A DNA stretch of 64,000 nt. It comes from Embleya scabrispora (lineage in GTDB: Bacteria > Actinomycetota > Actinomycetes > Streptomycetales > Streptomycetaceae). The stretch lies in contig NZ_MWQN01000001.1 in assembly GCF_002024165.1 (NCBI RefSeq), forward strand, positions 992,001-1,056,000, read 5' to 3'. The notes beneath the pieces were generated by a model that saw nothing but the letters and a program-made list of their open reading frames with translations, did not search any database and was not told the DNA's origin. The translations under genes were made by a program, and so were the position numbers. This document shows positions 19,731 to 30,270 of this stretch, piece after piece (the stretch's first letter is position 1; every line of letters begins with the position of its first letter).

Positions 19731-22648
19731 CCGAAGAACTCGCGCTTCTCGCGCTGCACCGCGCGGCCTTCGGCGGCATGTCCGCCGGCCCGAAGAATCT
19801 GACCAAGGCACTCGCCTACCACGCCGACGAGCATCCCGGCCCGCTGCCCGACCTCGGCGAGACCGCGTTGCGCCGCCGACTGCACCACGCGCACCCGGAC
19901 GACGCGCTGCTCATCCTGTGGCGCGATCGACTCAGCCGCTGGGACTTCGCCGACGGCGACATCCCGCCCAACACCGACGCCCGCCGCGCGGCGACCTACG
20001 ATGCCCTCGGTCTGGAGCGGGGCACGCGCGAACTCCTCGATCGGCGCGCGCCATTCGCGCGAAGCTCAGGCGCTGTGGTGATCACCGACGAAAGCTGGGT
20101 TTCCTGGTACGGGGAGGATGTCGCGCGGCACCACAGCCACTACTGGGACGCTTATCGGGAGACCCTGCTCGGCAAAGGATGGGCGCCCGAGGCCGTCGCC
20201 GCGCTCGACCGCAACACCACCCGCGTGGTCGAGCGCCTGGCCGATCCCACCTGGGACCAGCCCTATCAGGCCAAGGGGTTGGTGGTCGGCTACGTGCAGA
20301 GCGGCAAGACCGCCAACTTCACCGGCGTCGCAGCGAAGGCGATCGACGCGGGTTACCGCCTGGTCATCGTGCTCACCGGCACCATCGAGGCGCTGCGCGC
20401 GCAGACCCAGCGCCGCCTGGACATGGAACTCGTCGGCGTCGAGAACATCTACTACGGCCAGGACCCGGACTCGGGCACCCTCGCCTTCCGCGACTACGAC
20501 TATCTCGACGACCGGGACCGGCTGGACGGCAGGTTCCTGCGCCACGGAGCGTTGCCGTCCCGACTCGGCGGGTTCGACATCGTCCGGCTGACCCGGCATC
20601 AGGACGACTACCAGGCGCTGCGTCAGGGGCTCAGCGCGCTGGAGTTCGAGAAGGCGGATCGGTTCACACCGCTGTACGCGCCGGAGAACCTGCATCGCAG
20701 TTCGGCCCGGCTGATGGTGGTCAAGAAGAACGCCTCGGTGCTGAAGAAGCTGGTCAAGGACCTGGCCCGGATCAAGACCGAGCGCGGCGAGATCCCCGCG
20801 CTGATCATCGACGACGAGTCGGATCAGGCGTCGGTCAACACCTCCGACCCGAAGAAGTGGGCGCAGGACCAGGTCCAGCGCACGGCGATCAACGGGATCA
20901 TCTCGGAACTGCTCGGCATGCTGCCGCGCGCCCAGTACATCGGTTACACCGCGACCCCGTTCGCGAACGTCTTCATCGATCCGGCCGACTCCGAGGACAT
21001 CTTCCCCAAGGACTTCGTCATCTCGCTGGACCGCCCGGACGGTTACATGGGTGTCGCCGACTTCCACGACATCGACTCCACGATTCCCTCGGCCGAGCGC
21101 ACCGTGGCCAACTCGGCCGGGCTCGCGCACGTACGCTCGGTGCGGCCGGCGCATGACGACGACGACAGCGATCTTCGCACCGCCATCGACATGTTCGTGC
21201 TCACCGGCGCGATCAAGCTGTTCCGCGAGGATCACGGGCTGGGCGCGGACCACTTCCGCCACCACACGATGCTCGTGCACGAATCGGTGCGCACCCATGT
21301 GCACCGGGACCAGGCCCAGCGGATCAACGCGATCTGGCGCCGTGCGGGGTATCTCGGCGCGGGGGCACACAAGCGCCTGCGCGCGCTGTACGACGAGGAC
21401 GTGTACCCGGTCAGCGAGGCACACGCGGCGGGTGCGTCCATCCCCGACTCGTTCGCCGACATCGCCCCCTACATCGGCATCGCGGCGATGCGGATCGAGG
21501 ACTCGAACGGCAGTCCGGTCGTGGTGGTCAACGGCGACAAGGAGATCGAGCAGCGCGCCGCCGACTTCGACCGGGACAAGGTCTGGCGGATCCTGGTCGG
21601 CGGCGCCAAGCTCTCGCGCGGCTTCACCGTCGAGGGCCTGACCGTCTCCTACTACCGTCGCAAGACGCTGACGGCGGACACGCTCATGCAGATGGGCCGC
21701 TGGTTCGGCTTCCGCAAGAACTACCGCGATCTGGTCCGGCTCTACATCGGCCGCGACGAGGGTGGTCGCAACGGGGACCTGTACGAGGCGTTCGAGGCGA
21801 TCTGCCGGGACGAGGAGGAGTTCCGCGACCAGCTCCGGCTGTACGCCGAACTCGTGGACGGCTCACCGCAGGTGACGCCGGCTCAGATTCCGCCCCTGGT
21901 CACCCAGAGGTTGCCGTGGCTCAAGCCGACGGCGCGCAACAAGATGTTCAACGCGGAACTGGTGGAGACCCGGTCGCCGGGCCGATGGGTGGAGCGCTCG
22001 GCCTACCCGAGCAAACCGGCCGAGTTGCGCCACAACGTGGAGCGGTTCGAGCCGGTGATCCGGTCGCTGGCGGCGGAGCGCATCGAACTGGCCTATCCCG
22101 TGCAGGATCGGTTGTTGCGCTTCCCCGCCTATATCGGGCGCATCGCACACGCTCCGCTGCTGTCGGTGCTGCGCGAACTGCGCTGGGCCGAACCCGCCCA
22201 GTTCCGGCCGGATCTGGCCTACCTGGAGAACCCGGAGATCGCCGCGAAGATCGACGACTGGGTGGTGATCGCCCCGCAGTTGCAGAGCCCCAACCTCGAC
22301 CCGGTGACGCTGCACGGCTTCGGGCCGCTCGACGTGGTGAGTCGGCGTCGGCGCGAGGGCGGACTGTTCGACCAGGTCAGCTTCGGTACCCATCGATTCG
22401 CGGCGCGGCGGATCGTCGGCACCGACACCTCGATCGGCGACCCGGTCGCGGACGGCCTGGCCGGACCCCGGCGGGGCTGCCTGCTGGTCTACCCGACCAT
22501 GGAGCCGGAGAAGAACGACCTCGTGATGGCGTTCGCGCTCGTCCCCCCGGTCACCGCTGTCGGTCGCGACCGGCGCCTCGTCGCCTTTCGGGCCAAGGAC
22601 TCCTCCCGGGGCGCGGCCGCGATCGTGGCGGCGCCGGCGCCGGTGTGA
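19727..22648 (+). CDS. Z1 domain-containing superfamily II helicase-like ATPase
   Basis: A 973-residue protein. After a ~180-residue N-terminal region comes a helicase core with Walker A GYVQSGKT (188-195) and Walker B IIDDESD (360-366). Motif III-like YTATPF starts at 407, followed by the Z1 region. A late motif QMGRWFGFR starts at Gln655 and plays the arginine-finger role of motif VI. These are hallmarks of the Z1 family found in restriction-modification neighbourhoods with MORC ATPases and DUF4420. The GTG start overlaps the DUF4420 stop by 4 nt. It likely translocates on or remodels DNA for the associated nuclease. A strong hairpin ends the operon at 22652-22699. Confidence 0.92.
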   Translation: MTEELALLALHRAAFGGMSAGPKNLTKALAYHADEHPGPLPDLGETALRRRLHHAHPDDALLILWRDRLSRWDFADGDIPPNTDARRAATYDALGLERGTRELLDRRAPFARSSGAVVITDESWVSWYGEDVARHHSHYWDAYRETLLGKGWAPEAVAALDRNTTRVVERLADPTWDQPYQAKGLVVGYVQSGKTANFTGVAAKAIDAGYRLVIVLTGTIEALRAQTQRRLDMELVGVENIYYGQDPDSGTLAFRDYDYLDDRDRLDGRFLRHGALPSRLGGFDIVRLTRHQDDYQALRQGLSALEFEKADRFTPLYAPENLHRSSARLMVVKKNASVLKKLVKDLARIKTERGEIPALIIDDESDQASVNTSDPKKWAQDQVQRTAINGIISELLGMLPRAQYIGYTATPFANVFIDPADSEDIFPKDFVISLDRPDGYMGVADFHDIDSTIPSAERTVANSAGLAHVRSVRPAHDDDDSDLRTAIDMFVLTGAIKLFREDHGLGADHFRHHTMLVHESVRTHVHRDQAQRINAIWRRAGYLGAGAHKRLRALYDEDVYPVSEAHAAGASIPDSFADIAPYIGIAAMRIEDSNGSPVVVVNGDKEIEQRAADFDRDKVWRILVGGAKLSRGFTVEGLTVSYYRRKTLTADTLMQMGRWFGFRKNYRDLVRLYIGRDEGGRNGDLYEAFEAICRDEEEFRDQLRLYAELVDGSPQVTPAQIPPLVTQRLPWLKPTARNKMFNAELVETRSPGRWVERSAYPSKPAELRHNVERFEPVIRSLAAERIELAYPVQDRLLRFPAYIGRIAHAPLLSVLRELRWAEPAQFRPDLAYLENPEIAAKIDDWVVIAPQLQSPNLDPVTLHGFGPLDVVSRRRREGGLFDQVSFGTHRFAARRIVGTDTSIGDPVADGLAGPRRGCLLVYPTMEPEKNDLVMAFALVPPVTAVGRDRRLVAFRAKDSSRGAAAIVAAPAPV

Positions 22649-22651
22649 CGC

Positions 22652-22699
22652 CGTCGGGCGGGGCGGCGTGATCGCAAAATCACGTCGCCCCGCCCGACG
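22652..22699. terminator. Bidirectional hairpin terminator between Z1 and the small secreted protein gene
   Basis: The 21-nt arms at 22652-22672 and 22679-22699 pair with one mismatch around the loop CGCAAA. The hairpin lies 4 bp after the Z1 stop and 34 bp before the end of the convergent gene, so it can serve both. Confidence 0.8.
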
Positions 22700-22732
22700 A
22701 GCCGCTGGTAGCCGTCCCTGGCTACCGATCCG

Positions 22733-22954
22733 TCAGTGCACCCAGAGGGCGTAGACGGTGCCGCCGTTGTTCAGACACAGGTACACCGGGCCGTGTGCCG
22801 GGACCGTGGCCTTGCCCGCCGCGTCGCACGACTCGGCGCTCGGGTAGTAGCCCCAGAGGTAGAAGCCGCTCGGATCCGCCATCGCGGGTTGCGCGGCAAC
22901 CCCCACACCCAACATCGCCGCGGCCAACGCGATACCCGCCATAGCCTTGCGCAT
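22733..22954 (-). CDS. Small secreted two-cysteine protein of unknown function
   Basis: A 73-residue product with a Sec signal peptide (MRKAMAGIALAAAMLG..., predicted cut after QPAMA, about residue 26). This leaves a ~47-residue mature peptide rich in Tyr, Trp and Gly with two cysteines, which could form one disulfide. The start at ATG 22954 has GGAG 9 bp upstream; a longer frame opens at 23029 but adds non-signal sequence. Similar short exported proteins are common in streptomycetes without known function. It converges on the Z1 operon across a shared terminator, so co-regulation is not implied. Confidence 0.8.
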   Translation of the reverse strand: MRKAMAGIALAAAMLGVGVAAQPAMADPSGFYLWGYYPSAESCDAAGKATVPAHGPVYLCLNNGGTVYALWVH

Positions 22955-23221
22955 GTGCTCGACTCCGTTCTCGACCCGAGGGCAACCCGGGGCGTTGGAA
23001 AGGTCGTTCGGGCTGTACATGTGGAACATGTGGTGCCGGCGCGCACGCGGAAAACGCTAGCCGGTGCCATCGGCGCGAGCAATAGGTCTATACCAATTGA
23101 ATCGATCCATGCACCGATCCACACGTTGCTCACACGTTCGGCCCGTGAACGGCCGGAATGCATCCCGGGTTCGGGCGGTTGTGCCGACGAAGGACAGCCC
23201 CTGCCCGCCGGAGGAGAGCCC

Positions 23222-23608
23222 ATGCCGACGTCCACACCCGGCCACGTCGTGACCACCGTGCACAGCACCCAGACCGTGACCGTCGAGATCGACGGCGAGG
23301 TGGTGGCCCGGTCCACCCGTCCCGTCGTGCTGTACGAGACGGGTCTGCCCATCCGCTACTACCTGCCGCCGGACGATGTCGATCTGACCCGCTTCGAGCC
23401 CACCGACACGCACACCACGTGTCCGTTCAAGGGCGAGGCGTCCTACTGGACCTATCTCGGCGGCGCCGACTCCGCCCCGCGCCCCGACGTGGCGTGGGAA
23501 TACCCGAAGCCCATCGAGTCGGTACCCGACATCGCCGGCCACCTGTGCTTCTACGACTCGGTGGCCCGCGTCACGGTCGAGGGCGAACCCCCGGCTCCGC
23601 CCGCCTGA
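23222..23608 (+). CDS. DUF427 domain-containing protein
   Basis: A 128-residue cytosolic protein matching the DUF427 pattern. An opening strand segment (VEIDGEVVARSTRPVVLYE) is followed by YYLPPDDVD, the central THTTCPFKGEASYW motif and the closing DIAGHLCFYDSVARVTVEG. No catalytic role is established for the family. The start at ATG 23222 follows GGAGAG. The last 38 bp overlap the 3' end of the convergent decarboxylase gene. Confidence 0.9.
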   Translation: MPTSTPGHVVTTVHSTQTVTVEIDGEVVARSTRPVVLYETGLPIRYYLPPDDVDLTRFEPTDTHTTCPFKGEASYWTYLGGADSAPRPDVAWEYPKPIESVPDIAGHLCFYDSVARVTVEGEPPAPPA

Positions 23609-24689
23609 TCGGCACGACGGCCGATCCGCCGCCGCCGATCGTGTTCACCGACTCCCGGCCGGCGGTCCGGTCCGACCGGCGCCGTCCGGCCGGGTCGGGA
23701 AGGCCGAAGAAGCGCTCCGCGTTGCCGCCGAGGATCAGCGCGCACTCCTCGGCGCTCAGCTGCGAGCAGTCCCGGATCACCGCACCCGGGTCCGACTCGC
23801 CCAGCGGGAACGGGAAATCGGTGCCGAGCATGACCCGGTCGGCGCCCATCACCTCGACCAGCAACCGCAGCGCGCGCGGGTCGAACACGGCCGAGTCGAC
23901 GTAGAACCTGCGCACGTACTCGGACGGCGGCCTGGGCGAGTCGGCCCGCACCAGATCCCGGTTGTGCCACGCGTTGTCGGCCCGCCCGAGCAGGAACGCG
24001 AAGCTGCCGCCGCCGTGGCAGAAGCACAACTTCAACGACGCGGGCAACCGTTCGAACGCGCCCCGCAGAATCATCCCCAGGATGCTCAGCTGTGTCTCCG
24101 CGGGCATCCCGACCAGCCACGGCAACATGTGGTCGCGCATGCGGTCGCCGCCGAGCATGTCCCACGGGTGGACCAGGACCGGAATGCCCTCCTCCCCGCA
24201 GTGCGCCAGGAACTCCACGATGCCGTCGTCGCCGAGGTAGCGCTCGCCGACGTGGTTGCCGATGTGTACGCCGCGGTGCCCGGCCGCGACCGCCCGCGAC
24301 ACCGTCTCCCGGGCCGCGCCGAGGTCCTGCAAGGGCACCTGACACAGCGGCAGCAGCCGCCGCGGATCGGCCGAGCAGTAGTCGAGGATGCGGTCGTTGA
24401 CCAGGTCGCACCACTCGACCGCGCGCGCCGTCTCGGCCGCGTAGCCGAACATCAACGGGGTCGAGGAGATCGCCTGGACGTCCACGCCGAGCGTGTCCAT
24501 CTCGGCCAACCGGCTCTCGGCGTCCCACAGCGGCGCGCGCACCGGGCGGTACTCGTCCGAGCCGCTCATCATCATCCCGGTGCCGTCCCCGCGCACCCGC
24601 AACCACGGCTCGCCCGCGCCCGTCAGCACGCGGCTCTCGGCCCGCGAAATGATGGGGAAGACGTGCGCGTGGACGTCGATGACAGTCAC
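23571..24689 (-). CDS. nbaD: 2-amino-3-carboxymuconate-6-semialdehyde decarboxylase (ACMSD-type amidohydrolase)
   Basis: A 372-residue metal-dependent amidohydrolase-fold decarboxylase. The metal-binding HAH follows the first strand (VIDVHAHVFP), further ligands appear in HPWDM and FCHGGG, and the catalytic Asp is in GTDFPFP. It removes the carboxyl group of 2-amino-3-carboxymuconate semialdehyde made by the neighbouring dioxygenase, giving 2-aminomuconate semialdehyde. The start is GTG 24689 with GGAGG close upstream. It is the last gene of the six-gene operon, 76 bp after the dioxygenase gene. A ~35-residue Arg-rich tail after ERFFGLPDPAG is longer than usual and overlaps the convergent DUF427 gene. 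The nba symbol is by analogy with 2-nitrobenzoate/3-hydroxyanthranilate degraders. Confidence 0.88.
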   Translation of the reverse strand: MTVIDVHAHVFPIISRAESRVLTGAGEPWLRVRGDGTGMMMSGSDEYRPVRAPLWDAESRLAEMDTLGVDVQAISSTPLMFGYAAETARAVEWCDLVNDRILDYCSADPRRLLPLCQVPLQDLGAARETVSRAVAAGHRGVHIGNHVGERYLGDDGIVEFLAHCGEEGIPVLVHPWDMLGGDRMRDHMLPWLVGMPAETQLSILGMILRGAFERLPASLKLCFCHGGGSFAFLLGRADNAWHNRDLVRADSPRPPSEYVRRFYVDSAVFDPRALRLLVEVMGADRVMLGTDFPFPLGESDPGAVIRDCSQLSAEECALILGGNAERFFGLPDPAGRRRSDRTAGRESVNTIGGGGSAVVPIRRAEPGVRPRP

Positions 24690-24765
24690 GGAACCTCCGT
24701 GGTCCACCGCCGGACTCGGCCGGCGGTCGGGGTGTACAGGTGGGGACGGGCGGCGCGGTCGGGGC

Positions 24766-25840
<1,075 letters not shown>

Positions 25841-25844
<4 letters not shown>

Positions 25845-26626
25845 CGGGTGCTCACCTCGGCCCGGCCCAGCCCCGCCGCGGACACCCGTACATGGACGCC
25901 CTTCGGCAGCGGCAGCGCGGCGGTGGCGGCGCCGGCCAGCACGATCCACCCGGGCCGCAGTTCCAGGCCGGCCCCGGCGGCGAGCCTGGCGGCGGCGATC
26001 AGCGAGCGCAGCGGGTTGCCCAGGATGGCCGCCGACGACCCGGTCGCCACGGGCCGGCCGTCGATCTCCACGAGCAGGCCCAGGTTGGCCGGGTCGACCG
26101 CGCCCGGGTCCTGCCAGGGGCCGACGCCGAAGCCTGCCGCCGACGCGTTGTCCGCGATCACGTCGGGCAGGGTGAAGGCGAAGTCGGCGTAGCGCGAGTC
26201 CAGTACCTCGTAGGCGACCGCGACCCCGGCGACCGCGCGCACCGCCTCGGCCGGGGTGACCTCGCCGGACAACGGGCGGCCGATCAGGAAGGCGATCTCC
26301 GGCTCGATCCGCGGCTGGATCAGGCCGGCCGTGTCCAGGACCCCGCCCTCCTCGATCAGCATCGCGTCGGTGAGCAGCCCCCAGATCACGTCGTCGACGC
26401 CCATCTGGATCATCTTGGCGCGGCTGGTGAAGCCCATCTTGACGCCGATCGTCGCCTCGCCCCGGGCGATCCGCCGCTCGATCACGGCGCGTTGGACCCG
26501 ATAGGCGGTCGCCGGGTCGAGGTCGGCGGTGTCGGTGGGGCGCTCGGCGGTACGCCCGGCGAGCGCGGCCTCGTCCAACCGGGCGGCGAACGCCGCGACG
26601 AGGTCTGCGTCGTGTGAAGCGCTCAT
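25841..26626 (-). CDS. nbaG: 4-oxalocrotonate (2-oxo-3-hexenedioate) decarboxylase
   Basis: A 261-residue member of the fumarylacetoacetate hydrolase-related hydratase/decarboxylase family. Family blocks include [33 protein letters not shown] (metal-binding Glu residues), YEVLDSRY and ADNASAAGF. It converts 2-oxo-3-hexenedioate to 2-oxopent-4-enoate with Mg2+, normally in complex with the hydratase encoded just upstream. It overlaps both neighbours by 4 nt (ATGA at 26623-26626 and GTGA at 25841-25844). Decarboxylase and hydratase are paralogues; I assign roles from sequence blocks and gene order. Confidence 0.88.
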
Positions 26627-27477
26627 CGTTCGCCCTCCCGGGAATCGACGGGGGTCTCGGTATCACCGGCGGCGAACGCGACCCGGACGTCGCCGAGTCC
26701 GTCGATCCGGGCTTCCAGCACATCGCCGGGGACGACCGGCACCATCGGGCCGAGCGCGCCGGTGAGCACGGTGTCCCCGGCGCGCAGCGGGCGGCCGAGG
26801 CGGACCAGATGGTCGGCGAGCCACAGGGCCGCGTGCAGCGGATGGCCCAGGCAGGCGGCACCGATGCCGGTGGAGACCGGTTCGCCGCGCCGCTCCAGGA
26901 CCATGCCGGCGAGCCGCAGGTCGACGTCGGCGAGCGCCACCGGCCGGTTGCCCAGCACATACATCCCGGACGAGGCGTTGTCCGCGATCGTGTCCGCGAT
27001 GGAGATGTCCCAGTCGCGTACCCGGCTGCCGCACACCTCGATCGCGGGCAGGACGAACGCGGTGGCCCGGATCAGGTCGGCGACGGTGTGCCGCTCGTGC
27101 GTGAGGTCGGCGGCCAGCACGAGGGCCACCTCCGCCTCGGCGCGTGCCTGCGGCACCGCGCCGACCGGGATCTCCGCCCCGTCGGGCACCGCCATGTCGG
27201 CGAACAGCATGCCGAAGTCAGGTTCGTGCACCCCGAGTTGACTCTGAACGGCGGCGGAGGTCAGGCCGATCTTGCGGCCGACGAGCCGACGGCCTTCGGC
27301 GAGCCGGGCCAGGGTGAGTCGTTCCTGGACCGCGTACGCCTGCTCGACGCCGTCGATCAGGTCGCGAACCGGTGCGCATGGCACGCCCGTTCGCTCCGCG
27401 TCGCGAAGTCGTGCGGCGGCCGCCTCGACGGCTCTCCCGTCGGTCGCCTCGCCGGCCGTCCCGCTGGCATTCGTCAC
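26623..27477 (-). CDS. nbaH: 2-oxopent-4-enoate (2-hydroxypenta-2,4-dienoate) hydratase
   Basis: A 284-residue paralogue of the decarboxylase. Blocks include [53 protein letters not shown] and [13 protein letters not shown]. It adds water to 2-oxopent-4-enoate to give 4-hydroxy-2-oxovalerate. The start is GTG 27477, with GGAGG about 10 bp upstream. The matching aldolase and acetaldehyde dehydrogenase, which would finish the route to pyruvate and acetyl-CoA, are not in this window. Confidence 0.88.
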   Translation of the reverse strand: MTNASGTAGEATDGRAVEAAAARLRDAERTGVPCAPVRDLIDGVEQAYAVQERLTLARLAEGRRLVGRKIGLTSAAVQSQLGVHEPDFGMLFADMAVPDGAEIPVGAVPQARAEAEVALVLAADLTHERHTVADLIRATAFVLPAIEVCGSRVRDWDISIADTIADNASSGMYVLGNRPVALADVDLRLAGMVLERRGEPVSTGIGAACLGHPLHAALWLADHLVRLGRPLRAGDTVLTGALGPMVPVVPGDVLEARIDGLGDVRVAFAAGDTETPVDSREGER

Positions 27478-27499
27478 TGTTCCGGACCCTCCAGAGCCT

Positions 27500-27553
27500 T
27501 CGGTGTCTTCGCTGCTTTCGGTGTTTTCGATGCCTTCGGTGTTTTCGATGCCT
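27500..27553. repeat. Three tandem 18-bp repeats between the dehydrogenase and hydratase genes
   Basis: The unit TCGGTGTTTTCGATGCCT occurs exactly twice (27518-27535, 27536-27553) and once diverged (27500-27517). It abuts the stop of the dehydrogenase gene and has lower GC than its surroundings. It fills most of the 76-bp gap inside an otherwise overlapping operon. Confidence 0.8.
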
Positions 27554-29017
27554 TCAGATGGCGATGCAGATGTTGACCGGCTCGGAGAAGAAGTCCAGCG
27601 AGTATTCGCCGCCCTCTCGGCCGATGCCCGACGCCTTGATCCCGCCGAACGGGGTGCGAAGGTCGCGCAGGTTCCAGCAGTTGACCCAGACGATCCCGGC
27701 CGCGACGCGCGGGGCCACCCGATGGGCGCGGGACAGATCGCGGGTCCAGACCGTCGCCGCGAGGCCGTACGGGCTGTCGTTGGCCAGCGCGACCGCCTCG
27801 TCCTCGGTGTCGAACGGCGCCACGTGGCAGATCGGCCCGAAGACCTCCTCCCGCACGGTGCGCGCGCTCTGCGGCAGACCGGTCAGCACGGTCGGCTCGA
27901 CGTAAAAGCCCCGATCGCGCTCGTCGCCGAAGCTCGGTACCCCGCCGCCGGCGACGACCGTCGCGCCCTCCTCGACCGCGAGCCGGTAGTAGGACAGCAC
28001 CTTGTCCCGGTGCGCGGCCGAGATCATCGGCCCGTAGTCGGTCGACGCGGCGGCCCTGCGCCCGAGTTCGGCCACGAAGTCCGCGTGGATCGAGCGCTCG
28101 ACGTAGACCCGCTCGGTGCACAGGCAGATCTGCCCGGAGTGGGTGAAGGCGGAGCGCAGGGTGCCCGCCACGGCCTGCTCGAAGTCGGCGTCGGCGAACA
28201 CGATCGCCGGATTCTTCCCGCCGAGTTCGAAGGAGACCGGGGTGATGTGCTCGGCGGCCACGCGCATGATCGCGGTACCGGTGGCCGACTCCCCGGTGAA
28301 CGCGATCGCGTCGACGTCCGGGTGCGCGGTCAGGAACTCCCCGGCCGCGCCCGCGCCGTGACCGTGGATCAGATTGAACGTGCCGACCGGCAGGCCGACC
28401 TCGTGGATCACCTCGGCGAGCAGCGTCGCGGTGGACGGCGTCTCCTCCGACGGCTTGGCCACCACGGTGTTGCCGGCCGCGAGTGCGGGCGCCACCTTCC
28501 AGGTGAGCAGCAGCAGCGGGAGGTTCCACGGCGAGACGATCGCGACCACGCCGAGCGGTCGGCGCACGGTGTAGTTGAGCGCCTGTCCGGTGCCGCCGCT
28601 CCAGCCGGGCACGGCGGTCGAGTGGGCCCGCTCGGGCCGGCCGTACAGCAGGTCGGCGTAGGCCCGGAAGTTGCCGATCGCCCGCGGGATGTCCACGCTC
28701 GCGGCCAAGTCGCGCGGCTTGCCGGTGTCGGCGACCTCGGCGTCGACGAACTCGTCGAAGCGGGCCTCGACGCCGTCCGCGATCCGCCGCAGCGCCCCGG
28801 CCCGCACCTCGACCGGGGAGCCGCCCCACGCGGCCAGCGCCGCCCGGGCCGCCGCCACGGCCGCGTCCACCGTCTCCCGGTCGGCTTCGGGCACCTCGCC
28901 CACCACCGCCCCGTCCACCGGGTCCACCAGCGGGAACCGCGCGGCACCGGCGGGCCGGAACTCCCCCGCCACGTAGTGCGCGGGCCGGACCGCCTTCCCG
29001 ACCACCGAACGTGCCAT
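27554..29017 (-). CDS. nbaE: 2-aminomuconate-6-semialdehyde dehydrogenase (ALDH family)
   Basis: A 487-residue NAD-dependent aldehyde dehydrogenase. The Rossmann region has [23 protein letters not shown], the general base Glu lies in FELGGKNP and the catalytic Cys in [13 protein letters not shown]. It belongs to the 2-hydroxymuconic/2-aminomuconic semialdehyde dehydrogenase group. By context it oxidises 2-aminomuconate semialdehyde to 2-aminomuconate. The start at ATG 29017 has GAAGGGA upstream; an upstream in-frame start at 29083 adds a non-conserved tail. It is the first gene of the operon, so the promoter lies in 29018-29290. Confidence 0.9.
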   Translation of the reverse strand: MARSVVGKAVRPAHYVAGEFRPAGAARFPLVDPVDGAVVGEVPEADRETVDAAVAAARAALAAWGGSPVEVRAGALRRIADGVEARFDEFVDAEVADTGKPRDLAASVDIPRAIGNFRAYADLLYGRPERAHSTAVPGWSGGTGQALNYTVRRPLGVVAIVSPWNLPLLLLTWKVAPALAAGNTVVAKPSEETPSTATLLAEVIHEVGLPVGTFNLIHGHGAGAAGEFLTAHPDVDAIAFTGESATGTAIMRVAAEHITPVSFELGGKNPAIVFADADFEQAVAGTLRSAFTHSGQICLCTERVYVERSIHADFVAELGRRAAASTDYGPMISAAHRDKVLSYYRLAVEEGATVVAGGGVPSFGDERDRGFYVEPTVLTGLPQSARTVREEVFGPICHVAPFDTEDEAVALANDSPYGLAATVWTRDLSRAHRVAPRVAAGIVWVNCWNLRDLRTPFGGIKASGIGREGGEYSLDFFSEPVNICIAI

Positions 29018-29226
29018 CGCCGATCCCTTCGCCGCGGGTGACGGTCGCCGTCGCCCGCCATCGTCCTCGCCGTTGTCAACCATCCGTCCCGGGGTTTGTC
29101 ACCTCGGGCTTTCCCACCCTGAGCCTCCCGCGCAACGACATGTCCGTCCAATGCCTGTTGGCGGCTCCCGCATAGCGTTTCTGATATGTACTGCACATGA
29201 AGATCAAACTAATGCTCAGCTTATTC

Positions 29227-29256
29227 TTGACTCATTAGATCTGGGGTCGATAGAAC
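29227..29256 (+). promoter_or_regulatory. Candidate promoter of the alpha/beta hydrolase gene
   Basis: TTGACT (29227-29232) and TAGAAC (29251-29256) are separated by 18 bp, in the AT-rich divergent space and 35 bp ahead of the start codon. An ATGT...ACAT inverted repeat lies upstream at about 29184-29200. It is read by eye only. Confidence 0.4.
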
Positions 29257-29290
29257 TGACCCACCAGCCCGACGACGAAGGCGGAAGATC

Positions 29291-30220
29291 ATGAACATCG
29301 CCGCAATTCCGCAGGTGGCGCACCGGTTCGTGGAGGTCGGCGGGGTTCGGGTCTTCTACCGGGAGGCCGGACCCGCGGACGCGCCCACACTGCTCCTGCT
29401 GCACGGGTTCCCCTCGGCCTCGCATCAGTTCCGCCGGCTGATCGACGTGCTCGGCAACGACTTCCACCTGGTCGCGCCGGACTATCCCGGATTCGGGCAC
29501 ACCGAGGTGCCGGACGGGTTCACCTACTCGTTCGACCGGCTGGCCGACGTGGTCGAGGGGTTCGTGGACGCGCTCGGGCTGGAGCGCTACGTGCTCTACA
29601 CCTTCGACTTCGGCGGGCCGGTCGGCATGCGGCTGGCCGAACGGCGGCCGGCGGCAATCGCCGGGCTGATCGTGCAGAACGCGAACGCGTATGCCGAGGG
29701 TCTGTCCGAGGTGGCCCGCGAGTTCGTCGCGCTCACCCCCGAGGTCGACGGGGCGCGGGACCGGGCCGCCGAGCTGCTGGTCCTGCCCGTCACGCGCGGC
29801 CAGTACGAGGGCGGTACCGCCGACCCGACGCGGGTGGCCCCCGACGGCTGGACACTGGACCAGCACTTTTTGGACCTGCCGGGGCGCAAGGCGGCCCAGG
29901 TCGACCTGGCGCTGAACTACCACACCAACGTCGCGCTGTACCCGAGATGGCAGGCCTGGTTGGCCGAGCACCGCCCGCCGACGCTGATCGTCTGGGGCCG
30001 CAACGACATGTTCTTCCCCGAGGCCGGCGCGTACGCCTACCTGGCCGACCTGCCGGACGCCGAGGTGCACGTCCTGGACACCGGCCACTTCGCCCTGGAG
30101 GACAAACTGGCGGAGGTGGCGCCGCTGATCGCCGACTTCCTGGGCCGAATCCCGCGCCGAGCCGGGATCCGAACGGAGCGGGAGCCGGGCCCGGCGGCGG
30201 GGTTTGGCTTCGTCCGGTAA
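29291..30220 (+). CDS. Alpha/beta hydrolase with Asp nucleophile (epoxide hydrolase/haloalkane dehalogenase-like)
   Basis: A 309-residue single-domain hydrolase. The oxyanion motif is HGFPSASHQFRRL. The nucleophile elbow reads TFDFGGP (residues ~107-113), with Asp where esterases have Ser. The late catalytic acid region is WGRNDMFFPEAGAYAY and the catalytic His lies in DTGHFALED. An Asp nucleophile is typical of epoxide hydrolases and haloalkane dehalogenases. No clear halide-binding Trp pair can be assigned by eye. The gene is divergent from the aminomuconate operon and 50 bp upstream of a P450 gene, so the two may act in sequence on one substrate. The C-terminal ~30 residues are Arg/Gly-rich and unconserved. 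Confidence 0.87.
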   Translation: MNIAAIPQVAHRFVEVGGVRVFYREAGPADAPTLLLLHGFPSASHQFRRLIDVLGNDFHLVAPDYPGFGHTEVPDGFTYSFDRLADVVEGFVDALGLERYVLYTFDFGGPVGMRLAERRPAAIAGLIVQNANAYAEGLSEVAREFVALTPEVDGARDRAAELLVLPVTRGQYEGGTADPTRVAPDGWTLDQHFLDLPGRKAAQVDLALNYHTNVALYPRWQAWLAEHRPPTLIVWGRNDMFFPEAGAYAYLADLPDAEVHVLDTGHFALEDKLAEVAPLIADFLGRIPRRAGIRTEREPGPAAGFGFVR

Positions 30221-30270
30221 GCGTCGATAGGTTGGCAAAACGTGTTGTCGCCGATCGAAAGCGGTTCCCG

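Noticed and set aside
17146-22648. Assigning the MORC-DUF4420-Z1 operon to BREX or DISARM
   Set aside because: The BREX markers (PglX, PglZ, BrxC) and DISARM markers (DrmA, DrmB) are absent. The Z1/MORC/DUF4420 combination fits a different predicted class.
29291-30220. Naming the hydrolase a haloalkane dehalogenase
   Set aside because: The Asp nucleophile is shared with epoxide hydrolases, and the halide-binding pair could not be identified.
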